Assembly: GCA_012295275.1 (NCBI GenBank)
Contig: CM022678.1
Location: 8,728,047 to 8,775,931 of the forward strand
Length of the DNA stretch: 47,885 nt
Direction: 5' to 3'
From: Chrysomallon squamiferum
Taxonomy: Eukaryota > Mollusca > Gastropoda > Neomphalida > Peltospiridae
Shown: piece by piece, positions 21,499-31,799 of the stretch
Position numbering within the stretch: position 1 is the stretch's first letter
How the letters are laid out: every line of letters starts with the position of its first letter
Notes under the pieces: model-generated
Told to the model about the DNA's origin: nothing
Databases searched by the model: none
Seen by the model: only the letters and a program-made list of their open reading frames with translations
Position numbers and translations under genes: made by a program

Positions 21499-22134
21499 CT
21501 GGTAGCAAAAAATATTAATAATAATAAAAAAAAAAAAATAGTTAAATAAAATACAATCATATATCTGTTTCATTTAAACTTTAATTTTTAACTATGAGGA
21601 AGTGTTTTTATTTTGTGGTGGTGGTTTCGGGGGTGGAGGGGTTCCTTGTTTTTTAAGAATTGTTATTTATCCCGTTTTTATTTTATTTTTTTGCGTTGCA
21701 TTTTTGTTTTTTAAGTTAACTTTATTTTATTTTATTTTATTAATTTACTTTATTTTTTATTTATTTATTTAAAACAATTCTTTTTTGTTTCTTAAAAATT
21801 ATTATCGCAATTATTTATTTATTAATATTAATAATATTTATAATTATTATGGATATTTTTCTTAATTTCATTTTTAGCTCAGAAATGAATACAGAATAAA
21901 TTTCTACAAATTTTATAATAATTTTTGTGAGAATAAACAAATTAATGACTTCTTAAATACTAAATAAAATTAGGTTAAGGCCAGGCTAGTCTCGATAAAC
22001 CACGATGTTTCGAACATAAACGGATTCGAATGTATGCTACGCTTTTCAAACCAGTATGAACTGATGTTTGACAGCCAGTTTATTTTTGTTTTTAATTCGG
22101 TAACGTTTTACTTGTTGATTATTCAATTTAATAG
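21499..22134. other. Spacer, possible divergent promoter region
   Basis: Homopolymer and TTTA-rich sequence to about 21900, then CpG-containing sequence from 21980. It lies between a minus-strand exon start (21498) and plus-strand exons (22135), so a shared promoter is possible. No TATA or other motif is clear enough to name. Confidence 0.4.
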
Positions 22135-22246
22135 AATTTTGGAAATATTTCACGAGAATCCAAATGGATTGGGATGTTTTATGTTTGTGTGATTCCAAGC
22201 GTGAATCGAATGCGGATTATGCGCACATTTTCAGCCATGGAACGAG
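22135..22246 (+). CDS. Unrecognised exon, two possible frames
   Basis: The donor ACGAG|GTAAAC is good. If spliced in at 22135 (ATTTAATAG), the phase-0 frame reads NFGNISRESKWIGMFYVCVI, PSVNRMRIMRTFSAMER and ends in phase 1. If translation starts at the ATG at 22164, another frame reads MDWDVLCLCDSKRESNADYA, HIFSHGT and ends in phase 2. Both are free of stops. The sequence is CpG-rich and strongly kept in the mirror (41919-42030). I do not recognise a family. Confidence 0.45.
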
Positions 22247-22342
22247 GTAAACATGATCATGATGTAATGTGTATCACTGTATCAGTGTATGTGTGAAAGA
22301 AGCAGAAAGAGAGGTGTTCACCGTATAAACTATAATCGTATT

Positions 22343-22346
<4 letters not shown>

Positions 22347-22379
<33 letters not shown>

Positions 22380-22398
22380 TGTGTGTGTGTGTGTGTGT
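22347..22398. repeat. (AG)n(TG)n microsatellite
   Basis: Lies in the intron between the two plus-strand exons. The mirror at 41722-41813 has a much longer CT tract. Confidence 0.9.
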
Positions 22399-22559
22399 TG
22401 GCAATTTCATATGTAAATACATTTATTATAACTTTCACAAACGATAATAAGGCAGAGAAAAATGCATTTATCAGACAAATGTAGATTGATAACAAAAAAT
22501 ATCATGTACTTTCAAAAATTAAACATTATATTTACTATTGACATTGCTATTTTTCGTAG

Positions 22560-22672
22560 GTGACTGTATTATTATTCAGATCTGTCAAGAAAGGGAATTT
22601 ACATCATGGAGAAGGATGAATAACCAGTTACAGAAACCATTCTTATGCAAACTGCACCGTTCTGAGTTGTGA
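22560..22672 (+). CDS. Terminal exon candidate, alternative acceptors
   Basis: Using the acceptor at 22559 (TTTCGTAG), the phase-1 frame reads GDCIIIQICQEREFTSWRRM, NNQLQKPFLCKLHRSEL, stop. The spacing D-C-I ... W ... P-F-L-C is reminiscent of a C-type lectin end, but weakly. Using the acceptor TTATTATTCAG, the phase-1 frame reads DLSRKGIYIMEKDE and hits TAA here, while the mirror continues SPVTETILMQTAPF. Which frame is real is unresolved. Confidence 0.35.
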
Positions 22673-22685
22673 GTATAATATATTT

Positions 22686-22885
22686 NNNNNNNNNNNNNNN
22701 NNNNNNNNNNNNNNNNNNNNNNNNNNNNNNNNNNNNNNNNNNNNNNNNNNNNNNNNNNNNNNNNNNNNNNNNNNNNNNNNNNNNNNNNNNNNNNNNNNNN
22801 NNNNNNNNNNNNNNNNNNNNNNNNNNNNNNNNNNNNNNNNNNNNNNNNNNNNNNNNNNNNNNNNNNNNNNNNNNNNNNNNNNNNN
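22686..22885. other. Assembly gap, exactly 200 N
   Basis: A placeholder-sized gap. The left contig ends just after the 22560 exon, whose mirror continues past 41450. The right contig begins inside a piggyBac transposase. Both ends lie in duplicated sequence, typical of unresolved repeats. Confidence 0.98.
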
Positions 22886-23410
22886 TTCTTTAGGATTGAA
22901 TTGTTTTTCACGATACCCCCTCGTGTCATTCATCCACTGACGCTGTTCTACCTGAGTCTGAGAATTCAGTCACACACCTCAACCACGGCCACACCAGATA
23001 CGATGGCCACACCCCCTACCACGGCCACACCCACTAACAGGTTGTAAAACATCGCCACCTGGGCCTTCATTGTTGACAGAATCATTTTCATTTCACGTTC
23101 ATTTGCATTCGTGTTTTTATTATATGTATCATTGACAACATCATTGTCACTCTCTTTGTTTTCAAAATCACTATTATTTCCACATTCCAACACTTCATTC
23201 TCATCCTCAGAATCCGACATTATCATTCGTAATGTCTGCTTGGTTGTCACTTTCTTACCACTCATGTTTATGGCAAAAAATACTCCAAAAACTGCAATCA
23301 TTTGCAAAAATTTCTTGAAGCTTCCTGGCGGAGGTATGACCAAGTATACAAGCGGGTGTGTATACTATATGTTCAGCCAGAAAACTGACCTGACGGCTTC
23401 AAAGGGTTAA
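22886..23410 (-). pseudogene. piggyBac-like element, 5' part only
   Basis: The terminus CCCTTTGAAG with flanking TTAA (23407-23410) is followed on the minus strand by a transposase start missing in the left copy: ATG at about 23265, MSGKKVTTKQTLRMIMSDSE then DENEVLECGNNSDFENKESD. Acidic N-termini are usual in this family. The frame then runs into a glycine/valine repeat (GVAVVGGV-type, GTGGCCGTGGT repeat). It is cut by the gap at KQFNPKE, before the catalytic region. Confidence 0.75.
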
Positions 23411-23650
23411 TGTATACACCTATACACCCACATTTACACTGAGATAAAGAAACTCTGTTTTTAGTATATACTTTATAATAAAGAATACTAATGTGTCATA
23501 ATTAGTGATGTTTCAAGAAATGGTTTCTGAGCTTACTTACCACACCTCACTCATTAATCTCTGTTCTTTTTAAAACTTAAGGGCTTAATTTTCTATGATT
23601 TTTGTTTGGGGTATTTTTACAAATGAGGAATTTACTGACATTTGTTCAAC
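23411..23650. other. Spacer, mirror of 9991-10225
   Basis: No gene seen. Confidence 0.5.
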
Positions 23651-24015
23651 TGTTTTCACTTGATAACACTTGTCTTCCTCCAGTTTTCTATTGCACTGAC
23701 TGAATTGGCTCGTCTCAGTCAGAGTTTGGCTTGTTTTGTGTGATCTTTGTTGTCTTCTTTCTGATGGCTGAGTTGTTATGTTTGTGTTTCTGGCTTCTGT
23801 CCCATCCTCTCATAGTCTAAACAGCCTACCCTCCATATACAATTTATCACCATTTAAAGTAGCTCTTTTCCTTTGCCTTTTTGCTGATTTGTAATCTGGA
23901 TACAGTAATTTCCTCCTCTCATTAATTTCTTTGTGGAATTGTTCATTAACCCTGTATTGCTTGTTTATCAGCTTGTTTTGGGTAAAGCTGTTCTCACTAT
24001 TTCTCTGTCTTTGTA
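23650..24015 (-). pseudogene. LINE ORF1 C-terminal fragment
   Basis: Mirrors 9600-9990, encoding the ERRKLLYPDYKSAKR-type segment. It is joined directly to the NTPase tail at about 24020, so the N-terminal ORF1 and the 20-bp minisatellite are absent here. Confidence 0.7.
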
Positions 24016-24019
24016 TAAA

Positions 24020-25805
24020 ATGAATTTAGTGACAAATTCACTGTATCAGTAGATGCCCACATCACTGCTGCTAAAAGAACTTTATCTCTTTTCTCATCAT
24101 TTAAACCATCAAGTTTCAGTTTTGCTATTTCTTTTATAATGTTTGAAATGCTCAGCCAAAAGACAAACAATGTTCATGTTACCTTAACAAATATAAAGAC
24201 ATAACAAGTGTGAACACAGAGTCACTTGTATCTCCTCTTTATACTGTAACAGTTCTTTGAATATTGTCTGTTTTTGAACAAGCAGCTGTACAGAACGTAT
24301 CAAATGTTGGAATAACACCTAATTTTAGCAAACATTCTCATAACATCTTCATCACTAAACAAACAAGAAATATCCAAAAGTTCTTTTTTCATATATGTTA
24401 AATTCACTTTCCAAAGATCTTGACAATGTTCTTAGTCCATTCACAGTACACTCACTTGTAACAGATGATGAATTTATAACATTTTGATCAACTTTCAAAT
24501 ACCGTGTGTAACTGGAGTGAAATTTTGAATCATTGTCAAGAAGACATAAAACATTACTGAATACTTCACTAGCAGTGTTTACATTTACAAATGATTTATA
24601 GAAATTTAGCTTACGTTGTCTCTGATGCAGTATTTGAGACAACTTACCATAAAAGTCTGTTTTCTCCATGCGTTATTTTAGAAACTCTTCACCTTTCAGT
24701 GATGGATATGAAATAATTTTTCTGAAACTGCTTGAAGCCAGAAAATCTGTAAATTTGTAAGCAAGAACATTGTGACTTTTGTTAGAATTCCAGGCATTAC
24801 ATCATGTCCTAACAACATGGAAACAGGACACACTTCTAGCAACTCTGCTGTTTTCTTTGCAAACTTTGCTATAAACATTAGAGAAAAGAAGTCAAACACT
24901 AACTGATGAATAAATGTGTATTTATTGTCACACTGCTTCAAATAGGTACACACGTTAATCAGCTGTTTTGTTTATATGTTTGAGTCCAGTGTTTTCTACA
25001 CTCAGTCTCACTCTAGCAGTCTTACTAATTTCATTATGTCACTGTCAGTGTTATCTTCAAAAGGGTCCAGTGAATCAATGCTGAAACTGCCTTGTTGGAA
25101 CAAGATCAGCAGTAGAACTAGGTAATTGATCTCTGAAGATTTATCATTTTTCCAGTTTTCCAGCTGATATGTGACATATTCTACAGTTAACATAATACAG
25201 ACACACCTGAGGAAATCCAAACTGTAGATGAACTGTCAGTGACAGTCTATTTACAATTTGTATTCATTGTAACATCTTTTTGTTCCAGATATTTGTTTAG
25301 AATTTCTTTCTTTTCATCATAATCCAGACAACTGTCATTACTCTGCAGATCAAGAACATGATTCTCATTAAACAGACAAAATTCCTTCAAACTAATTTCA
25401 CTTTCTGAAAATATTTGTTTTCTTAAAGAAATAATACATTTCAAAGAACCATCCTGAACAAGATTCCATATCTTTGGAAATTTCAGTGTCCATGAGTCTA
25501 TGAAATCTGAAACAAGATTAGTCTTACCAAATATATCATCAATGAGAACAACACATTTCTTATTTCTAGAGAGATAAACAGCTGTAACAGCCTCTGCAGA
25601 ATAAATAGCTGTGATGTTGACTGAGGAATAGACAGCTGTGATTTTGTGTGAGGAATAAACAGCTCTCATGGTCTGAGGAATAAACAGCTGTCATGTCTGA
25701 GGAATAAACAGCTCTGATGTCTGAGGAATAAACAGCTGTGATGTCTGAGGAATAAACAATGCTGATATTAGAAAAAAAATGCTGAATTCTCTTTTTTTCA
25801 CCCAT
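24020..25805 (-). pseudogene. STAND-type NTPase with ankyrin-like tail, better copy
   Basis: Minus-strand pieces in order: repeat YSSDITAVYSSDIRAVYSSD near 25660-25770. A 140-codon open stretch at 25669-25247 has Walker B-like KKCVVLIDDIFGKTNLVSDF, then IDSWTLKFPKIWNLVQDGSL and KCIISLRKQIFSESEISLKE. Next are DLQSNDSCLDYDEKKEILNK, a helical segment at 25220-25008 (YLVLLLILFQQGSFSIDSLD), KQCDNKYTFIHQLVFDFFSL and KKTAELLEVCPVSMLLGHD at 24953-24760. Then MEKTDFYGKLSQILHQRQRK at 24669-24355 and an ankyrin-like end to 24030. The order matches nSTAND3-like proteins: ATP binding, winged-helix-like part, repeats. Frame breaks near 25240, 24990 and 24680 and the lack of a Walker A indicate a pseudogene. 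A few corrections would make the 25669-25247 part fully readable, so decay is modest. Confidence 0.6.
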
Positions 25806-26214
25806 ACTGGCTGACCTGTAAGAAAATGATTTTTAATATAGAAGAAAGAAACAAAATTAACTCATTTTATTCACTGTTAGCAGGGTTAGATCTGTGGTTA
25901 AGGAAGATTCAAATAAATAAAGAAGAAACCCACTGCTGTCACTTAACGGTTTACTCTTTCTTATTAGACCTGTCTCTAGTTTCTTGTATTAATAATAGCA
26001 CTGCCTTATAGACTGTGGTCTCAACTTCTGTTCTAAGAATATATTCCTGGAGCACATCAAAAGTAATCAAATAAAAATAGTTTTAATAAATGTCCTAATT
26101 TTTCAAACAGAGGTGTTCTATTAAGTTATTTAGAAATACTCATGAAAACACAATTCTCACAGTTTTGTGACATAAAAAAATTAGTTCTAATTAATAAGTC
26201 TTATCTCATTTTGG
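25806..26214. other. Intron-like stretch, mirror of 5970-6811 without the 102-bp array
   Basis: Only the end of one 102-bp unit is left, near 25930-25965. No gene. Confidence 0.5.
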
Positions 26215-26318
26215 ATTTGTTCTTTTCCATCTTTTTAGGGCTGTGATGGGCTGACTGGGGCAGGTTCTGGCTGTGTTTCTCAGTTGTTCTGCTGCTTTGT
26301 TGAGTAGACACAGTCAAC
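26215..26318 (-). pseudogene. First-exon copy of NTPase gene, start and donor lost
   Basis: Mirrors 5856-5969. The ATG reads GTG and the donor GAG|GT reads GAG|AT; a few bases are lost in the codons around KRMEE. It cannot serve as a first coding exon. Confidence 0.6.
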
Positions 26319-26954
26319 CTGAATCACACACAGATTTACTTAGTGCTATTTAAATTTTTCTAAACAGTACAGATACACATGGTAAAAATCAAGGGAACAG
26401 TTGTCTCAAATCACTGGAACTGAACTAAACCTGTGCAGTGTAACCAGAGTCAATGAAACTTACTGCACTGCCATTAATTTAGGTTTCAACTTTCCATTTA
26501 ACACATTTTTCATACTGAAAACACATGTTGATCAGTCTGCATACACAAAGGAAAGAGAAAAACAAATTCTAAACACTTAATGACAATAACATGGGTAAAA
26601 TCATCAGAATTCAGTTAAATAACTAACAGATAGATTTGACTTACTGAAAGTAGATACACTGATATCACAGGCCAGTGTATCATGTCTCATGTTTTTCTTA
26701 ACTGGTGTATGCTCACATATCAGATAAAGATTTCTAACTCTAGCTCAATCATTCAGTGTAAACACAAAGATGGCAGATAATAGGACTGCTTTCAACAGAT
26801 ATTCCTCAAACATCAGCAGCATCAGTCCATTAGTGACCTCCAACATGCTACATCAAAACCAAGGCTATAACTCTTCAGCCTTGGCCAGTCATGAGTCCAG
26901 TTTTCAATCCACTGGAGCACATTTTGAACATCAGTGAGCATTTTACACACACAG
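26319..26954. other. Spacer, mirror of 5037-5855
   Basis: No gene seen. Confidence 0.5.
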
Positions 26955-27705
26955 TGGAAGTGGAGTCAGCTTAGCACTGGGAATGACTTCAGTTGACAAA
27001 CACAACTTTTAACTGGAGGGATGAGTTGGATGTTGGAGGTTGAATGTTTACTTAGCACTGGGAATGACTTCAGTTGACAAACACAACTTTTAACTGGAGG
27101 GATGAGTTGGATGTTGGATGTTGAATGTTTACTTAGCACTGGGAATGACTTCAGTTGACAAACACAACTTTTAACTGGAGGGATGAGTTGGATGTTGGAG
27201 GTTGAATGTTTACTTAGCACTGGGAATGACTTCAGTTGACAAACACAACTTTTAACTGGAGGGATGAGTTGGATGTTGGAGGTTGAATGTTTACTTAGCA
27301 CTGGGAATGTTTGACAAACACAACTTTTAACTGGAGGGATGAATGTTGAGGTTGAATGTTTCACTTAGCACTGGGAATGACTTCAGTTGACAAACACAAC
27401 TTTTAACTGGAGGGATGAGTTGGATGTTGGAGGTTGAATGTTTACTTAGCACTGGGAATGACTTCAGTTGACAAACACAACTTTTAACTGGAGGGATGAG
27501 TTGGATGTTGGAGGTTGAATGTTTTACTTAGCACTGGGAATGAGGTTGAATGTTTTCAGTTGACAAACACACTTTTTTAACTGGAGGGATGAGTTGGATG
27601 TTGGAGGTTGAATGTTTACTTAGCACTGGGAATGACTTCAGTTGACAAACACAACTTTTAACTGGAGGGATGAGTTGGATGTTGGAGGTTGAATGTTTAC
27701 TTGTC
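26955..27705 (-). repeat. 81-bp tandem repeat array, about nine units
   Basis: Reverse complement of the 4042-5036 unit. Units near 27300-27365 and 27520-27600 carry deletions and insertions that break the 27-codon frame kept in the left array. Confidence 0.9.
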
Positions 27706-28460
27706 ACTGAATCCTTTAACTACAGATGTAATCTAGAGACTCAAAGTAACATTTTCTCTCTGAAACAGATTTCTTAAACTGTTTTATGAACTCTGCAGTT
27801 CCACACTTTGGAATGATGATTGTGCTGTGCTTGATTATATGGTTATTTAAAAAAAATCTTATATCCAATTCTGGGGTGCTTAACATTTTATTTTTAGTTT
27901 GGGGTGTGTATTGTCACTTTGCTGTGTTCTTCTCAGTTTTTTGGTCTGTCTACTCATGTTTATTTCTATTCATTTTCATTCTTAAAGTATTTCATAATAT
28001 ATTAACATATTTAGGACTATAGGAAGTTCTTAAATTTTTTCATTTTCGGAATAAGTCAGTATGAACACTTGTAATACTTTATATCAGGTGACAAGTCTGT
28101 TATATCTGTTAAATAAATATTGTACAATTCTTCTCTGTTGTGTCTGCTTCTAGAAACATTCTTTGAGAATTTGTAGACTTCAGCATTCAGTGATCTGCTA
28201 CATTCTCCATTCCAAATCTTGATCACTTCATCATTTCATGTTAAACTACAGACACATTTCATCTGTGCTGTGTTTGAAACTGTCATCTTAGCAGTTTTTC
28301 TCTAAACTGTATCTATCAAAGCAACAAGTGAAAGGAGTGACTGTCTTGTCTCAGATGATAATTTCACAAATAGCTGAGTTTGACACAGAAGTAACATTTA
28401 CAAAAGTATTATTATATTAATTAAGTAAAGCTAATACCAGTTTTCTCAATACAGTTTCAG
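27706..28460. other. Intron-like stretch, mirror of 3263-4041
   Basis: AT-rich. The hydrophobic frame at 27786-28022 is not preserved in the mirror and is not called. Confidence 0.5.
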
Positions 28461-28553
28461 ATCCATGTCAGTTTTACTCTCATCTCAGCTGCAGGCACCA
28501 ATGTGGACAAACAGGACTCTACAGTTGTAACTTTGGATACAAACTAGCAACAG
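28461..28553 (+). CDS. EGF-like exon, frame continuous
   Basis: The acceptor is GTTTCAG and the donor ACAG|GTACAA, 93 nt, phase 1-1. It reads DPCQFYSHLSCRHQCGQTGL then YSCNFGYKLAT. Relative to 3162-3262, eight bases are missing near GCTGCAG, and this makes the whole exon open. One EGF cysteine is absent. Confidence 0.6.
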
Positions 28554-28841
28554 GTACAACTCATGTGTTGTCAGTACAGAATATTGCTTTATACATTTAA
28601 CTAGAAAAAAGTCCTTGGTTTATTAACATTTACTAATCTTTTCTGTTGTACCTTTACTTTCAGTCTTTTTTTCTCTTTCTTATTTTATTTTTAGTTTCTT
28701 TTTATCTGTTAAATGCATGCAGACATGTACATTTATGTATTAAAACATGAGTCTTTAACTGTATTAAATGTAAATGCTGAAAAGAAAATGAAAATTTGAA
28801 CAATATTATACTAAGGCATTTGAAATAAGTTTTTTTCTTTA

Positions 28842-28873
28842 TTATTATTATTCTGATGGTTATTATTATTATG

Positions 28874-28921
<48 letters not shown>
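28842..28921. repeat. (TTA)n microsatellite
   Basis: Long ATT/TTA run ending at the cbEGF acceptor. Confidence 0.9.
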
Positions 28922-28925
28922 GTAG

Positions 28926-29057
28926 ATATAAATGAGTGTACATCAACTGATGTCAGTATTACTAAGTATACTGATACTTGTACTAACAGAATCAGTGGAT
29001 TCACTTGTTCCTGTCTGGCTGGGAAGAAACTTGAAAATGATCAGACAACATGTGTTA
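28926..29057 (+). CDS. cbEGF-like exon, intact frame
   Basis: 132 nt, phase 1-1, same translation pattern as 2669-2800 (DINECTSTDVSITKY; GFTCSCLAGKKLENDQTTCV). The acceptor is ATTGTAG and the donor TTA|GTAAGC. Confidence 0.75.
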
Positions 29058-29300
29058 GTAAGCAGAATTTCTCATTACAAAATACAATAAGGTAAAAATA
29101 ATTTTTTAAATATTTTAAAAACATAATTATATTTTGAAATCTGAAGCAACTTATTCTGTAAAATTAGAAATTTTCATGATATTTAGATTATACTTTTAAT
29201 ATAATTTTATAAATAATGTTTTATAATAAATACTGACACCAAAATTTAATTTTAATTTAATTTATTTATTTTCAAATTGGATTTTATTTTTCCCTCTCAG

Positions 29301-29469
29301 ACCATTGTCAGTGTAAAGCTGGCTGGGTGGTGTGTGATGTGAAAACAACAGAGATGAATGTAGTGTTTCAACAGTTTCATGTCAAGCAAACAGCAACTGC
29401 AAAAACCTGCCAGTCTCCTATCATTTGAGTGTAACACAGGATATCACAACTTGTCAGATGAATGTGTAG
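29301..29469 (+). pseudogene. EGF-like exon, two frameshifts
   Basis: Matches 2257-2425 in length and in both frame breaks; donor TAG|GTGAGT. Confidence 0.65.
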
Positions 29470-29559
29470 GTGAGTAGGATATACTTAATAAATAGTTAAT
29501 TACTCAATATTAAAAATTTGGTAACAAGTTGAAATTATAATGTTTTATTTAATAAAGTG

Positions 29560-29930
29560 TTATATGTTAGAAATAATTTCTTATTATTTATGAAATAGTT
29601 ATATGTTACAAATGTTTTCTTATTATTTTTGAAAGAGTTGTATGTTAGAAATGATTTCTTATTATTTATGAAATAGTTATGTTACAAATGATTTCTTATT
29701 ATTTATGAAATAGTTATATGTTACAAATGATTTCTTATTATTTATAAATAGTTATATGTTACAAATGATTTCTTATTATTTATGAAATAGTTAAATGTTA
29801 CAAATGATTTCTTATTATTTAATAAACAGTTATATGTTACAAATGATTCCTTATTATTTAATAAACAGTTATATGTTAGAAATGATTCATTATTATTTAC
29901 TAAATAGTTAAATGATAAAAATGATTGATG
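29560..29930. repeat. 39-bp intronic minisatellite, longest copy
   Basis: About nine units of ATGTTACAAATGATTTCTTA plus TTATTTATGAAATAGTT. This is the largest of the four arrays. Confidence 0.85.
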
Positions 29931-30115
29931 AATTTTGTACATATTTTTGTGATTTTAATTACCAAAGAAAACAGAATGGATGTTTTAAACTGAAAAATTA
30001 CATAGAAATGAGTTAATTAATATCTCAGTCACAAAATTAACTTTTCTGTATTAAAATATAACAAATAAATAAATATAATAATAAAAATATCATTTTCTAC
30101 TTGATATATTTTCAG

Positions 30116-30247
30116 AAATTAAATCGGCTTGTTAAGGATAAAAATATTCAAGAAATTGTTGATAAAATACAAACTCAAATTGACATTTTGGAACAAAGAG
30201 CAGCTCAAGTCTCCAGTAGAGTTGAAGTATTTGGTGATGTCCAGCAG
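30116..30247 (+). CDS. Coiled-coil exon copy
   Basis: Open 44-codon phase 0-0 exon: KLNRLVKDKNIQEIVDKIQT, QIDILEQRAAQVSSRVEVFG, DVQQ. It mirrors 12591-12722. The acceptor is TATTTTCAG and the donor CAGCAG|GTATTT. Upstream here lie EGF exons in phase 1 rather than the coiled-coil gene's own exons, so an in-frame join is not possible without another exon. Confidence 0.65.
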
Positions 30248-31379
30248 GTATTTAAATACATTAGTCATTGTAAACCTTTCCATTTTATTTCAGTTTTAAA
30301 TATTTCCTCAGTCTTTCACAAAATTCTATGCAAAATATTTTCTATTATCCTGAATTAAGCGTCATACATGAAAATATATTTGTGTTTTTGTAAACTGAAA
30401 ATTAATAGAATCAGTGTAAACCTTGTAATAATTTGCATGCCAGCCTAACAGAGTAGTGAACAGAACATTTGTATAAATTTGTAATTTTCTGTTATAGATA
30501 TCTCACTCTAAACTGAAACACAAACATTTATTACTTCATTTGGTAGAGCTAAAGATATTTACAGTATTTTCAAATTTGGTATAATGGAATGGATGGAATT
30601 TTGGTGGATTTGAGAGGTTGTACAGATGCATAAATTGGCTTGAAAGATTTATCTTCTTTTCTTATTTTATCACATGCATGTGTAATGTTGTTTTGTTTTA
30701 AATACATTTTAAAATATTCCTTACTGATCATTATTGTAACTATTATCTAGGATAATTGTGGTTTATTTATAAGACAAAATGTATTTCATTAATGGCAAAA
30801 AAATAAATTACATTAAAGTGGCAGGAAAAGAATATTACAATTAAATGTTTTAATTAATCAAATAATTTGTTATTAATGATGTAACTATATAATTGTTATG
30901 GTTAATTAAAGATTCTCAGAATATTCTCAAATGTATTTTCATCATGTTAGTATATTAGTATTTCAAGTAGAATCTGTATTAGAAAATCATTTTCTTACTG
31001 TCTATTGTAATACTTATATAGGTTTAAAATGTTTATTTACTTCATATTCCTGGCAGTCATCTTAATCTGGACTAAAGCATAGTGTAAATATCAAATCTTA
31101 CATAATTATTCAAATATATTAAAAAATATTTTTCATAAGCTCTTTTGCTGATGTATTGCTGTTTTAATCCTTTTATATCAAAGTTAAAAAATAATATTAA
31201 ACTGATTGAAATTAAGAATTTAAATATATTTAATAAATTATTTTTATTATTAATATTGTATGGGAAAAATAAAACTCTTCTTGCTAAGACAGTGAAATGC
31301 AGTTAGAGCTGACAACAAAAATTCCACTTGCACTTTATTTTATGTTTAGTTTATTAATGAATATTATATTTTGTTGTAG
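30248..31379. other. Intron-like stretch, unique to right contig after 30360
   Basis: AT-rich; no other feature recognised. Confidence 0.5.
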
Positions 31380-31460
31380 GATCCTAGACAACAGAATCAA
31401 GCTGCCTCAGCCAGCACTTCAGTTGAAAATGCTGTAAGACACATTTTCAGAAAAGATTAA
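31380..31460 (+). CDS. Terminal exon candidate for the coiled-coil gene
   Basis: The acceptor TTTTGTTGTAG is followed by a phase-0 frame of 26 codons and TAA: DPRQQNQAASASTSVENAVR, HIFRKD. It fits phase 0 of 30116-30247. It would give a short polar tail; no counterpart was seen in the left contig. Confidence 0.5.
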   Translation, partial: DPRQQNQAASASTSVENAVRHIFRKD

Positions 31461-31799
31461 CTAGAGCACCAGAATGCTATTACTTCACAGTCTTCCCTGT
31501 CCAGAGAAAGCACAACACTTTCAAGAGGAAATCTGTAAGATCATAAAATCAATCTAATTTGAATTTCGAAACCTCAGTGATCTCCAAGAGACTGCATTGT
31601 CAATATTATCAGAACATCCAGTGTACACATTGTACTTCATAGCAGCTTGCACTGTTTTTATCATTGATGTGTGTGCATGGTTATTCTAAGTTTTATCGCT
31701 GAAAAAGGAATAGAGATTCATCACTGATATGGAATGCCATTTTTCTAAATAACCTAAAGTTAATGTGATAGTGCATAGAGGTGTTACATTTTTTAATCA

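Larger units (their letters stand above)
22886..30090. repeat. Inverted copy of about 1760-10690
   Basis: Reads as the reverse complement of the left contig from piggyBac through NTPase and 81-bp array to EGF exons and the 39-bp array. Several indels are listed separately. Homology stops near 30090 (TATCATTTT, left 1770) and is followed within about 15 bp by homology to a different left segment (12480-12735). Confidence 0.85.

Noticed and set aside
22560-22672. Firm C-type lectin assignment
   Set aside because: Only the last residues fit, key tryptophan and cysteine positions are missing, and a competing frame exists.
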